NCBI RefSeq assembly: GCF_019880585.1
Contig: NZ_JAINVV010000003.1
Span: forward strand, 372,001-436,000
DNA from: Sphingomonas colocasiae
Lineage (GTDB): Bacteria > Pseudomonadota > Alphaproteobacteria > Sphingomonadales > Sphingomonadaceae
Length of the DNA stretch: 64,000 nt
Direction of reading: 5' to 3'
In this document: positions 51,932-60,217 of the stretch, one piece after another
How positions within the stretch are numbered: position 1 is the first letter of the stretch
Layout of the letters: each line of letters begins with the position of its first letter
Notes under the pieces: model-generated
The model's database searches: none
Seen by the model: the letters and a program-made list of their open reading frames with translations, nothing else
Told to the model about the DNA's origin: nothing
Made by a program: the position numbers and the translations under genes

Positions 51932-53095
51932 TCATTTGGCCAGCTTCAGCATGTTGCAGATATTGTTCTTCTGGATCGCGGACGAACCGCCCAGGATCGG
52001 CATGACGAGAATGTCGCGGACATGCCGTTCCATGTCGAATTCCCGGATATAGCCATAGGCCCCCAGGATCTGCTGGCAGGTCAGCACGATCTCCTGCGCG
52101 GCCTGGCAGACGAACAGCTTCGCCATCGACGTTTCCACCGGCGCCTTGCCTGAAGCGTCGAGCACATCGGCGGTATGATAGGTGAGGACGCGACAGGCAT
52201 GGAGCTTGGTCCTCACCTCCGCCAGCATGTGGCGGACCGACTGGAAGGCGGAGACCGGCTTGCCGAACTGCTGGCGCTCCTGCGCATAGGTCCAGGCTTC
52301 GTCGACGGCGGCCGCCGCGATACCCAGCGCCATCGCCGCGACCTCCATCTTCTCGATATCGAGACCCGGCCCGACCAGCATCGACCAGGCATTGTTCCAC
52401 CCGGCCTCTTCCCCCACGACATTTTCGATCGGCACCGAAACATCGGCGAAGCTGACATCGTAGGTGCCGGTGCCCTTGAGGCCGAGCGCATCCTGCGCCT
52501 CGAACGTGATGCCCGGGGCCTGAGACGGCACCAGGACGAGCGAGAGGTTGCGGTGGCGATCTTCCTTCGGCCCCGTCCGCACCAGCGTGTAGATATAGTC
52601 GGAAATCCGCGCGCCCGAGCAGAAGCGCTTCGCGCCGTTGATCACCAGCCGATCGCCGACGACCGTGCCCGTGCTGCGTACCGCCGCGACATCCGCCCCC
52701 ACATCGGGCTCGCTGATGCCATAGGCGAAGATCAGCCCTTCGCCGACCACCCTTGGCAATATCTCCCGCTTCTGGCGCTCGCTGCCGACCTCCGCGATGT
52801 TGAGGCCGGCATAGCAGGCCGACTGGATGAACGGGCCGCCGACCGCCATGCTGCGGCCGCAGAGCATTTCGATGGCGATCATCGTCGCGCGGATATCGCG
52901 CCCCCCGCCGCCGAAGTCCTCCGCGACGGTCAGCCCCATCAGCCCCAGTGCCGCCAGCTTTTCATGGATCTCGCGCGGGAAATGGTTTTCCCGATCCCAT
53001 TTCCGCACCAGTTCGAGCGGCATCTCCCTTTCGATGAAACGCGACAGCGTTTCCCGCAGCATCTGGATGTGCTCCGGCTCGGCGAAACTGTTCAT
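51932..53095 (-). CDS. Acyl-CoA dehydrogenase
   Basis: A 387-residue acyl-CoA dehydrogenase complete in itself: FAYGISEPDVGADVAAVRS, RLVINGAKRFCSGARISDY, AQERQQFGKPVSAFQSVRHMLAEV and C-terminal PILGGSSAIQKNNICNMLKLAK. Unlike the two paired sets, it has no small partner next to it and is probably a homotetramer. The ATG at 53095 starts at the conserved N-terminal helix. It is divergent from the acyl-CoA ligase gene and shares with it a region with two outward shared-pattern promoters. Confidence 0.9.
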   Translation of the reverse strand: MNSFAEPEHIQMLRETLSRFIEREMPLELVRKWDRENHFPREIHEKLAALGLMGLTVAEDFGGGGRDIRATMIAIEMLCGRSMAVGGPFIQSACYAGLNIAEVGSERQKREILPRVVGEGLIFAYGISEPDVGADVAAVRSTGTVVGDRLVINGAKRFCSGARISDYIYTLVRTGPKEDRHRNLSLVLVPSQAPGITFEAQDALGLKGTGTYDVSFADVSVPIENVVGEEAGWNNAWSMLVGPGLDIEKMEVAAMALGIAAAAVDEAWTYAQERQQFGKPVSAFQSVRHMLAEVRTKLHACRVLTYHTADVLDASGKAPVETSMAKLFVCQAAQEIVLTCQQILGAYGYIREFDMERHVRDILVMPILGGSSAIQKNNICNMLKLAK

Positions 53096-53152
53096 GTGCT
53101 TTCCATGATCCCGTGTCGATCCCTTGCCCTTTGCGGGGCGAATGCGGGACTT

Positions 53153-53185
53153 GGGTAAGGTCCAAAGCCATTCAAATTGAACTCG
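53153..53185 (-). promoter_or_regulatory. Shared-pattern promoter, acyl-CoA dehydrogenase/ferredoxin
   Basis: On the minus strand CGAGTT-CAATT-TGAA, then CTTACC with TA at positions 29-30. The coding start follows 58 nt later. Confidence 0.5.
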
Positions 53186-53221
53186 CATCCGGATCCGGGG
53201 GGCATGGACGGTCGAGGAAAA

Positions 53222-53254
53222 CGAGTTTTAGCTGAGCCTTTCGCGAGCCTAGTC
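53222..53254 (+). promoter_or_regulatory. Shared-pattern promoter, acyl-CoA ligase
   Basis: CGAGTT-TTAGC-TGAG at 53222-53236, then CCTAGTCC with TAG at 53250-53252. It lies 36 nt from, and back to back with, the minus-strand copy at 53153-53185. Confidence 0.55.
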
Positions 53255-53317
53255 CGAGGGCTGGACGCCGCCGCGGCGATGCCATGTCGCCAATGCCGCA
53301 ACTCAAAAAAGCACCGC

Positions 53318-54952
53318 ATGACAGCTCCCAATCCCCTTTTGTCCGAATGGATCGCACCGCCGGCGGCACCGCCCCCGCCCGGCCAGCGCCAGTCGCTGGG
53401 CGCCGCGCTCGCCGCCGCCGCATCGCGCTGGGGCGACAAGGAAGCCGTGGTCTATCGCCACCAGCCGGCGATCGCGGATATCGCCTGGACCTATGCGACG
53501 CTCGATCGCGACGCGGCGCGCCTGGCCGCCGCGCTGATCGCGCTGGGCTATGCGCCGGGCGAGAGGATCGCGATCTGGGGCCCCAATCACGCCGAATGGG
53601 TGCTGCTGGAATATGCGATCGCCAAGGCCGGGCTCGTGCTGGTCGCGCTCAACCCCTTGTACAAGCTGAACGAACTGAGCTTCGCGCTGCGGGATTCGGA
53701 CGCCGCCGGCATCTTCCATGCCGACCTGATCGGCGGAACCGAAGCCGCCGGGATCGTCGAGGCGGCGCGGCGCGACGCGCCCGGCCTTCGTCATGTCCAT
53801 CGCTTTTCCAGCATATGGAGCGCGTTGCTGCCGAACGCCCCCGAGACGCCGCCGTTCGTCGACACCAGCCCCGACGATCTCTTCATGATCCAATATACAT
53901 CGGGCACGACGGGCGTGCCCAAGGCCGTGCGGCTTTCGCACGACGCGATCACCACCACCGCCCGCAACGCCTATCGCATCTGGGGTCTGGGCGAGGACAG
54001 CCGCGTCTGCCCCGGATTTCCGCTGTTCCATGTCGGCGGGTCGGGCAACTCGATCCCCGGCGCGATGCTCGTCGGCGCGACGACATTGCCGCTCCACATC
54101 TTCAAGCCGGCGGTCACGCTCGACATATTGGAACGCGAGCGCTGCACCGCATTCATCGGCGTGCCGACGATGCTGATCGCGATGCTCGACGATCCCTCGA
54201 TCGCCGGCCGCTCGCTCGACGCGCTGAAGACGATCATCGTCGGCGGCGCCCCGGTAACGCGCGACCTGCTGACGCGCTGCCAAGATGTTTTCGGCGCCGA
54301 TATCATCAACTGCTATGGCCAGACCGAGACCTGCGGCGTCACCACGACCACGGTTCCGGCCGACAGCGCCGACAAGAAGACCCGGACCAGCGGCACGCCG
54401 CTGATCGGCGTCAGCGTCGCCATCCGCGATGCACAGGGCCGTTCGGTGCCGATCGGCGAGGTCGGCGAGCTCCATTATAGCGGCCCCGGCGGCATGATGG
54501 GCTATGGCAGCCGGCCGGACGACACCGACGATCAGCATGGGGACGCCTGGATCGCATCGGGCGATCTCGCGCGGATGGATGGCGACGGCTTCGTCGCGAT
54601 CGTCGGGCGCAGGAAGGAGATGATCATCCGGGGCGGAGAGAATCTCTCTCCGCTCGAGATCGAAACCTATATGAAGGACCATCACGCGATCCGCGATGTC
54701 GCGGTGATCGGCGTGCCCGACGCGCGATATGGCGAAGTCGCCTGCGCCATGGTGTGGCTGCGCGACGGGATCGAGGCGAACGGCGACGGGATCCGATCCT
54801 GGTGCGCCGAACGGATCTCGCGCTGGAAAGTCCCCGAACATGTCGTGTTCGTCGATGCGTTCCCGCTCACCCCTTCGGGCAAGATCCAGAAATTCATCCT
54901 GAGGCAAATGGCCTGCGAGCGGCTTGGCCTCGTCGATGAACGCATCCCCTGA
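53318..54952 (+). CDS. AMP-dependent acyl-CoA synthetase/ligase
   Basis: A 544-residue ANL-superfamily enzyme. The AMP-binding signature MIQYTSGTTGVPKAV (P-loop), the A4-A5 region INCYGQTETCG, and the A7/A8 motifs WIASGDLARMDGDGFVAIVGRRKEMIIRGGENLSPLEIE are complete. The C-terminal LTPSGKIQK carries the catalytic Lys. It activates a carboxylic acid with ATP and CoA. It is transcribed with the following enoyl-CoA hydratase gene and under a shared-pattern promoter, so it probably activates the acid produced after ring opening. Confidence 0.92.
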   Translation: MTAPNPLLSEWIAPPAAPPPPGQRQSLGAALAAAASRWGDKEAVVYRHQPAIADIAWTYATLDRDAARLAAALIALGYAPGERIAIWGPNHAEWVLLEYAIAKAGLVLVALNPLYKLNELSFALRDSDAAGIFHADLIGGTEAAGIVEAARRDAPGLRHVHRFSSIWSALLPNAPETPPFVDTSPDDLFMIQYTSGTTGVPKAVRLSHDAITTTARNAYRIWGLGEDSRVCPGFPLFHVGGSGNSIPGAMLVGATTLPLHIFKPAVTLDILERERCTAFIGVPTMLIAMLDDPSIAGRSLDALKTIIVGGAPVTRDLLTRCQDVFGADIINCYGQTETCGVTTTTVPADSADKKTRTSGTPLIGVSVAIRDAQGRSVPIGEVGELHYSGPGGMMGYGSRPDDTDDQHGDAWIASGDLARMDGDGFVAIVGRRKEMIIRGGENLSPLEIETYMKDHHAIRDVAVIGVPDARYGEVACAMVWLRDGIEANGDGIRSWCAERISRWKVPEHVVFVDAFPLTPSGKIQKFILRQMACERLGLVDERIP

Positions 54953-54980
54953 CGCATTTCACATCGAAGGACATACAGGC

Positions 54981-55775
54981 ATGGACTATGATCGATACCA
55001 GGCGCTTCTCGTCGAGAAGGACGGGAATATCCTGACGATAACGGTGAACCGGCCGCAGGCGAAGAACGCGATCAACCATGACCTGCACGAGGAGTTCTCG
55101 CGCATCTTCGACGATGTCGATCGCGACGAAAGCGTCGATGTCGTGATCCTGGCGGGATCCGGCGGCGCCTTCTGCGCCGGCGGGGACCTGAAATGGCTGT
55201 TGTCGCTGCATGGCGACGCCGCCGCGACGAGCATCGGCATCCGCCGCGACCGCAAGATCCAGAATGCGATGCTCGATCTCGAAAAGCCGATCATCGCCAA
55301 GGTCGACGGCCCCGCCATCGGGCTGGGCTGTTCGCTCGCGCTCTATTGCGACTTCATCTACGCGTCCGAACAATCGGTGTTCGCCGATCCGCATGTCTCG
55401 GTGGGGCTGGTCGCGGGCGATGGCGGCGCGGTGATGTGGCCGCAACTGATCGGCTATGCCCGCGCGCGCCGCTATCTGCTGACCGGCGATCCGATCACCG
55501 CCACCGACGCCGCCGCCATCGGGCTGATCACCGAAGCGGTGCCGGCGGACAAGCTCGACGAAACCGTCGCGACGATGGCGAAAAGGCTGGCCAAGGGCGC
55601 GACCCATTCGATCAAATGGACCAAGGCGTCGATCAATGCCGGGCTGAAGGTGACCGCCAACGCGATCATCGACCGCGCCGCCGCCTTCGAGAATGTGACG
55701 CAGCTCCTGGACGATCACCGCATCGCGCTGGAGGCGTTCCAGAACCGGCAGAAGCCGCAGTTCACCGGCCGCTGA
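54981..55775 (+). CDS. Enoyl-CoA hydratase/isomerase family protein
   Basis: A 264-residue crotonase-fold enzyme. LAGSGGAFCAGGDLKWLLSLHG and KVDGPAIGLGCSLALYCDFIYA give the oxyanion hole, and HVSVGLVAGDGGAVMWPQLIG replaces the second Glu position by Asp. The ATG at 54981 is preferred; an ATG at 54939 would overlap the ligase gene. It ends just before a strong terminator. Its exact crotonase reaction cannot be assigned. Confidence 0.87.
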   Translation: MDYDRYQALLVEKDGNILTITVNRPQAKNAINHDLHEEFSRIFDDVDRDESVDVVILAGSGGAFCAGGDLKWLLSLHGDAAATSIGIRRDRKIQNAMLDLEKPIIAKVDGPAIGLGCSLALYCDFIYASEQSVFADPHVSVGLVAGDGGAVMWPQLIGYARARRYLLTGDPITATDAAAIGLITEAVPADKLDETVATMAKRLAKGATHSIKWTKASINAGLKVTANAIIDRAAAFENVTQLLDDHRIALEAFQNRQKPQFTGR

Positions 55776-55805
55776 CCGGCCGGCTGCGGCATCGGAGGCA
55801 ACGAC

Positions 55806-55843
55806 AAGGCCCCGGCCGGTCTCAAGACCGGCCGGGGCCTTTT
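55806..55843 (+). terminator. Strong factor-independent terminator
   Basis: A 17-bp perfect stem (AAGGCCCCGGCCGGTCT and its complement) with a two-base nominal loop runs directly into TTTT. It closes the ligase/hydratase operon and separates it from the convergent Rieske gene. Confidence 0.9.
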
Positions 55844-55865
55844 GCTTCGGACAGGTACGCGACGA

Positions 55866-56942
55866 TCAGCCTTCCAGCTCCAGCGACATCTCATAGGGCG
55901 GCAGCTTGTGGATCGGTACGTGCCGGCCATCGGTCGAACGATGGACATCGCCGGCGCGATCGCGCGGATTGTAGAATTGCCGGTACCAGTTGCGCCCGAG
56001 CTTGAAATTGCGCTCGGTCGGCACGCTCATGATCCGCAGCGCCGGCACCTTGCTCGTCCAGATCGCGAAATCCTGCCTGAAGGCGGCGAGCACCTCGTTC
56101 TGGATCGCCTTTGCCCGTCCGCGATCCTCGGCGGTCGGTACGGGGTTGGCGACCATCAGCAGGTTGTTGTGCCAGACCTGCACCACACCATCCTCGACGG
56201 GCGTATGGAAGATGAATTCGATCGACCGGATATCGCCGATCGCCTGCCTGGAAAGCAGCAGGCCCGGCCCGGTATACCAAGTATAGGTCATCAGATAGGC
56301 GTCATATTCGCGGCGGAACCCGCCTTGCCGCTGATAGTAGAGATGACCCTTGAACTCATTCTCGAAATATTCGCACGGCGAGCCATGCGTCGGCCCCAGA
56401 TGATTGGAATCGGCCATGTTATCCAGGATTTCCTGCGGATGGATCTCCAGCCGCCCCAGATGGTCGTAATCGCCGTTCACCCAGTTGGGCAGGTCCCATT
56501 CGGCCAGCGCCGGCGGATCGAAATCGGGCTCGCCGCCTTCGGGATCGTGCCACATCATGATCGCGCCCATCACGTCACGGACGCGATAGGATGCGAGTTT
56601 CGCCGCCTTGGGGCATGGCCCGTCGAAACCAGGGATATCGTCGGCCTGACCTTCGTGATTGTAGCGCCAGCCATGATAGGGGCAGCGGATCGAATCCCCC
56701 TCTATCTGTTCGCCATGCACGACGATCGACGCGTCGGCCGATCCCGCGAGATGCGCGCCCATATGGCTGCAATGCGCGTCGAGCAGCACAAGCCGCCCGC
56801 TCTGCCCGCGAAACAGTGCGAAATCCTTGCCGAAGAAGCGCAGCGGCAGCGGCCTCTCTCCCAGTTCGGCGGCGTCGGCGATCATGAACCAGCCGCGCGG
56901 AAAATCGAAATCGCCCAGATTATAGTCTTTGGTCCTGGCCAC
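55866..56942 (-). CDS. Rieske non-haem iron oxygenase, KshA-like
   Basis: A 358-residue oxygenase component. The Rieske cluster ligands are Cys58-x-His60 (AHCSHMGAHL) and Cys87-xx-His90 (CPYHGWRY). The mononuclear iron site is DNMADSNHLGPTHG, with His181 and His186. Short length and the single-component layout resemble 3-ketosteroid 9-alpha-hydroxylase (KshA) and DAF-36/cholesterol desaturases rather than ring-hydroxylating dioxygenases with small subunits. It is 45 nt downstream of the KstD-like gene in one operon, matching the KstD/KshA pair that opens the steroid B ring. Its reductase is not in the window. Confidence 0.87.
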   Translation of the reverse strand: MARTKDYNLGDFDFPRGWFMIADAAELGERPLPLRFFGKDFALFRGQSGRLVLLDAHCSHMGAHLAGSADASIVVHGEQIEGDSIRCPYHGWRYNHEGQADDIPGFDGPCPKAAKLASYRVRDVMGAIMMWHDPEGGEPDFDPPALAEWDLPNWVNGDYDHLGRLEIHPQEILDNMADSNHLGPTHGSPCEYFENEFKGHLYYQRQGGFRREYDAYLMTYTWYTGPGLLLSRQAIGDIRSIEFIFHTPVEDGVVQVWHNNLLMVANPVPTAEDRGRAKAIQNEVLAAFRQDFAIWTSKVPALRIMSVPTERNFKLGRNWYRQFYNPRDRAGDVHRSTDGRHVPIHKLPPYEMSLELEG

Positions 56943-56986
56943 TCTCTTGCCCCGTCATGTGTTGAATTCGTGGACGCCCGAAAGCG

Positions 56987-58729
56987 TCAATCCTCGTTGG
57001 CGCCCATGATCCTGCCCGCCGCGCGATAGGCGATGGTGAGCGCCGGCCCCAAGGTGCAGCCGGCGCCGGGATATTTATCGCCCATGATCGATGCGGAGCT
57101 GTTGCCGGCGGCGTAGAGCCCCGGGATCGGCTTGCCCGCTTCGTCCAGAACCTGGCCGTCATCGTTGATGGCGAGGCCGCCCTTGGTGCCGATATCGCCG
57201 GGATAGAGCGGCGCGCCGTAGAAGGGCGGCGTGTCGATCGGGCCCAGGCAGGGATTGGGAGTGACGCGTTCGTCGCCATACATGCGGTCGTGCGCGTCGG
57301 CGCCGCGACCGAACCTCTCATCGATGCCGCTTTCCGCGAAGCGCGCCATTTCCGCCGCCGTCGTCCGCAAGCCTTGCGCATCGATGCCGAGTTTCGTCGC
57401 TAGCTCATCGAGCGTCGACGCCCTGGTGAGCATGCCGTTGGGGCCGAAGGCGCCCGGATTCATCCAGTCCGGCGACATGCTCGATTGCAGCAGCCCGCCG
57501 AACATGTAGCGCGACCGATAGCGGCTGTCGAAGATGACATAGGCGGGCACGCGATCCCTGAGATCGTAATTCTCGCCGTACATGCACTTGCCGTAGGAAT
57601 TATAGGTGATCGATTCATTCATGAACCGCCGGCCGGTGCGATCGACGATCATCAATCCCGGCTTCGATTTTTCGAAGAACAGGATGACGGTGCGATCGCC
57701 CCAGCGCACCGACGGCGCCCACCAGGCCTCGTTCATCAATCCGGTGGCGGCGCCGATCCGTCGCCCGGCCTCGATCATGTCGCCGGTATTGCCCGCGCTG
57801 CCCGCCGACCAGTCGGGCGAGGTCGGATTGGGGAGATGGCGATGGCGCATCTCGCGGCTGCGCTCGAAGCCGCCCGCCGCGACGATGACGGCCTTGCGCG
57901 CTTCATAGACCTGCCTTTTGCCGTCATCCGCGCGCACGACGACACCGCAGACGCGATCGCCGTCATAATCGAGGCCGGAGACCGGTACGCCCAGTTTGAA
58001 GACCACCTTTCGCTTGCGGATCGCCAGGAACAGCCGGCCGACCAGCGCCTCCCCCATGCACAGCCGGCGATCCCGCCTGCCGCGCAGCCGCGCACCGATA
58101 TCGACGGCATAGCGCGCCAGCGCACCCGCCGCGATCCTCTGCCAGCCCGGCGCGACCGCCTGGATCCTGGAGGCTTCGGTGATCGACAGGTTGATCGTGC
58201 CGAACGCCTTGGACGCGGCGGGCATCTGGCCGAGGCGATCGAAATATTCGCCGAGTTCGCGCCCGTCGAGCGGCGCGCAATCCATGGTGCGCCCGCCTTC
58301 GCGCCAGCCCGGCACGCCGGGATAGTAATCGGGATATTTCGCGACCGGACGATAAGGCACGCCGATGCTTTCGAGATAGTCGATCATCCTGGGCGCGGAG
58401 CGGATATAGGTCCGGATGGTCTCGTCCGCGATCTGATCGGCGGGGATGACCGCGCGCAGGTAGGAGAAGGCATCCTCGTCGCTGTCGGCGATGCCGACCG
58501 ATCCGATCCGGCTGTTGTTCGGTACCCAGATACCGCCCCCCGACATCGCCGAATTCCCGCCGAACCGCGCCTGTTTCTCCAGGACGAGCACACGCGCGCC
58601 GAGATCGGACGCGCGCGCCGCCGCCAGCAGCGCCCCCGCCCCCGAACCCACGACGATGACGTCGAAACTGTCCTCCGAAGCGGCGCCTTCGGGCGCCGGC
58701 TGGTCACGATGCGCGCTTGCTCTCTGCAT
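56987..58729 (-). CDS. 3-ketosteroid dehydrogenase-like flavoprotein (KstD type)
   Basis: A 580-residue FAD_binding_2 flavoprotein. Motifs: FDVIVVGSGAGALLAAARA (FAD), GGNSAMSGGGIWVPNN, KAVIVAAGGFERSREMR, and C-terminal NSSASIMGDKYPGAGCTLGPALTIAYRAAGRIMG. The last one is the YPGxGxTxGP element of true 3-ketosteroid delta-1-dehydrogenases. The ATG at 58729 is followed by about 20 residues before the first beta strand. A shared-pattern promoter lies unusually close upstream (its -10-like end is about 10 nt from the ATG). It is followed by the KshA-like gene. Confidence 0.87.
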   Translation of the reverse strand: MQRASAHRDQPAPEGAASEDSFDVIVVGSGAGALLAAARASDLGARVLVLEKQARFGGNSAMSGGGIWVPNNSRIGSVGIADSDEDAFSYLRAVIPADQIADETIRTYIRSAPRMIDYLESIGVPYRPVAKYPDYYPGVPGWREGGRTMDCAPLDGRELGEYFDRLGQMPAASKAFGTINLSITEASRIQAVAPGWQRIAAGALARYAVDIGARLRGRRDRRLCMGEALVGRLFLAIRKRKVVFKLGVPVSGLDYDGDRVCGVVVRADDGKRQVYEARKAVIVAAGGFERSREMRHRHLPNPTSPDWSAGSAGNTGDMIEAGRRIGAATGLMNEAWWAPSVRWGDRTVILFFEKSKPGLMIVDRTGRRFMNESITYNSYGKCMYGENYDLRDRVPAYVIFDSRYRSRYMFGGLLQSSMSPDWMNPGAFGPNGMLTRASTLDELATKLGIDAQGLRTTAAEMARFAESGIDERFGRGADAHDRMYGDERVTPNPCLGPIDTPPFYGAPLYPGDIGTKGGLAINDDGQVLDEAGKPIPGLYAAGNSSASIMGDKYPGAGCTLGPALTIAYRAAGRIMGANED

Positions 58730-58735
58730 CGGGCA

Positions 58736-58768
58736 ATCAGACCTCAGCTCGCCCTCAAATAAAACTCG
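58736..58768 (-). promoter_or_regulatory. Shared-pattern promoter, KstD-like/KshA-like operon
   Basis: On the minus strand CGAGTT-TTATT-TGAG (58768-58754). No clear TAG follows at the usual distance, and the start codon is only 24 nt from the core. Either the transcript is nearly leaderless or the site works differently here. Confidence 0.45.
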
Positions 58769-58817
58769 CTTATCCGCTCCTACGGTCAGGAAAACCGGCC
58801 GCCGGCGGCAACAAAAG

Positions 58818-58850
58818 CGAGTTTTTCGTGAGCGCGATCGGCGAACATAG
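58818..58850 (+). promoter_or_regulatory. Shared-pattern promoter, hydratase/OB-fold/oxidoreductase operon
   Basis: CGAGTT-TTTCG-TGAG at 58818-58832, then CATAGATC with TAG at 58848-58850. It is back to back with the copy at 58754-58768, 49 nt apart. Confidence 0.55.
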
Positions 58851-58900
58851 ATCGGCCCATGGTTCAGAGCGGACAGTGGTCCGTCCAGGGCCGAACGCGC

Positions 58901-59728
58901 ATGATCCGGGGAGGCCAGACAATTCGCTTCGATACCTTGAACTATCGGGTCGATGACGGCGTCGCACTGATCGAGCTCAACCGCCCGGCGCGCCTCAACG
59001 CCGTCAACAGCGTCATGAGCCGCGAATTGCCGGAGGCATGGCGGCTGTTCGACCGCGATCCGGCGGCGATCGTCGCGATCGTCACCGGTGCGGGCGGCAA
59101 GGCCTTTTGCACCGGCGCCGACCTGGCCGACCTGCCGGAGATGATCACCGACGAAGCCGGCGCGCCGAGCATCGCCTCGATCCGCTGGACGCCGCACCAG
59201 AACCATGTGTGGAAGCCCGTTATCTGCGCGGTCAACGGCATGGTATTGGGCGGCGGCCTGCATTTCGTCGCCGAATGCGACATCATCCTCGCGAGCGACG
59301 AGGCGACCTTCGCGGATCCGCATGTCAGCGTCGGGCTCGTCGCCGCGCTGGAGCCGATCGCGCTGGCGCGGCGCATGCCGATGGGCGCGGTGCTGCGGCT
59401 GGCGCTGGCCGGCAATGGCGAAAAGATGAGCGCACAGGACGCCCACAGGCTGGGCATGGTCGACGAGATCTGCGCCGGCGAAGAATTGATCGAACGCGCG
59501 CGCCGGCTGGCCGATCGCATCAGGCGCAATTCGCCGAGCGCGATGGCCGCCACCAAGAAGGCGATCTGGAGTGCGAAGGAACGCGGCCTTCACGACGCCT
59601 CTACCGATGGATGGGACGCGATCGTCGCGCACAATCAGGGGCATGACTTCGCCGAAGGGATCAAGGCGTTCGGCGAGCGTCGTCCGCCGCGCTGGGCGGC
59701 CTATGCCGGAACGGACGAACCGTCATGA
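58901..59728 (+). CDS. Enoyl-CoA hydratase/isomerase family protein
   Basis: A crotonase-fold enzyme of about 275 residues: VTGAGGKAFCTGADLADLPE and NGMVLGGGLHFVAECDIILA form the oxyanion hole, and HVSVGLVAALEPIALARRM keeps a Glu near the second catalytic position. The start is uncertain: ATG 58859 and 58901 lack a good ribosome binding site, while GGGGAGG at 58910-58916 would suit a non-ATG start near 58924-58937. It overlaps the next gene by four bases (ATGA). Confidence 0.85.
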   Translation: MIRGGQTIRFDTLNYRVDDGVALIELNRPARLNAVNSVMSRELPEAWRLFDRDPAAIVAIVTGAGGKAFCTGADLADLPEMITDEAGAPSIASIRWTPHQNHVWKPVICAVNGMVLGGGLHFVAECDIILASDEATFADPHVSVGLVAALEPIALARRMPMGAVLRLALAGNGEKMSAQDAHRLGMVDEICAGEELIERARRLADRIRRNSPSAMAATKKAIWSAKERGLHDASTDGWDAIVAHNQGHDFAEGIKAFGERRPPRWAAYAGTDEPS

Positions 59729-60177
59729 TCGAGAACGCCCCCCTGCCCTTCACCGACGATCCGCTCGACCGGGATTTCTGGATCAATGCGCGGCAACGCC
59801 GTCTGGTCGTCCAAAGCTGCGCGGCCTGCGGCGAAATGCGGTTTCCGCCGCGCCCGATGTGCCCGCATTGCCAATCCGAGAATGTCGCCTGGCAGCCCGT
59901 CTCGGGAGAAGCGGCGGTCTGGTCGTTCGCGGTTCCCGCTCCGCCCTTGCTGCCGGCCTTCGAGGCACTGGCGCCCTATGTCACCATCATCGGCGCGCTG
60001 GCGGAGAATTCCGGGATCAGGATGGCCGGGCTGGCGGTGAACGCCGACGGCGACGCCACCGGCATCACCGCGGCGGACATCGCGATCGGCCAACCCATCC
60101 ATATCGATTTCCTCGACGCCTCCGAAGACTGCACCCTGCCCTGCTGGCGGATCGGCCCCAGGGCTTCGGCGGCGTGA
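59725..60177 (+). CDS. DUF35 OB-fold/zinc-ribbon protein
   Basis: A 150-residue protein with a rubredoxin-like zinc ribbon (CAACGEMRFPPRPMCPHC, two CxxC pairs, about residues 32-49) and a C-terminal OB-fold. This is the acyl-CoA-associated DUF35 family, which partners thiolase-like proteins, MaoC enzymes and the Ltp2 aldolase. It overlaps the preceding hydratase gene by four bases and precedes the large ferredoxin oxidoreductase gene by 40 nt. The partial thiolase gene at 63715 is its likely partner. Confidence 0.88.
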   Translation: MIENAPLPFTDDPLDRDFWINARQRRLVVQSCAACGEMRFPPRPMCPHCQSENVAWQPVSGEAAVWSFAVPAPPLLPAFEALAPYVTIIGALAENSGIRMAGLAVNADGDATGITAADIAIGQPIHIDFLDASEDCTLPCWRIGPRASAA

Positions 60178-60217
60178 TGTCCTCGCCCGACGCCCGCAAG
60201 ACCATGGAGTGCCTGGC

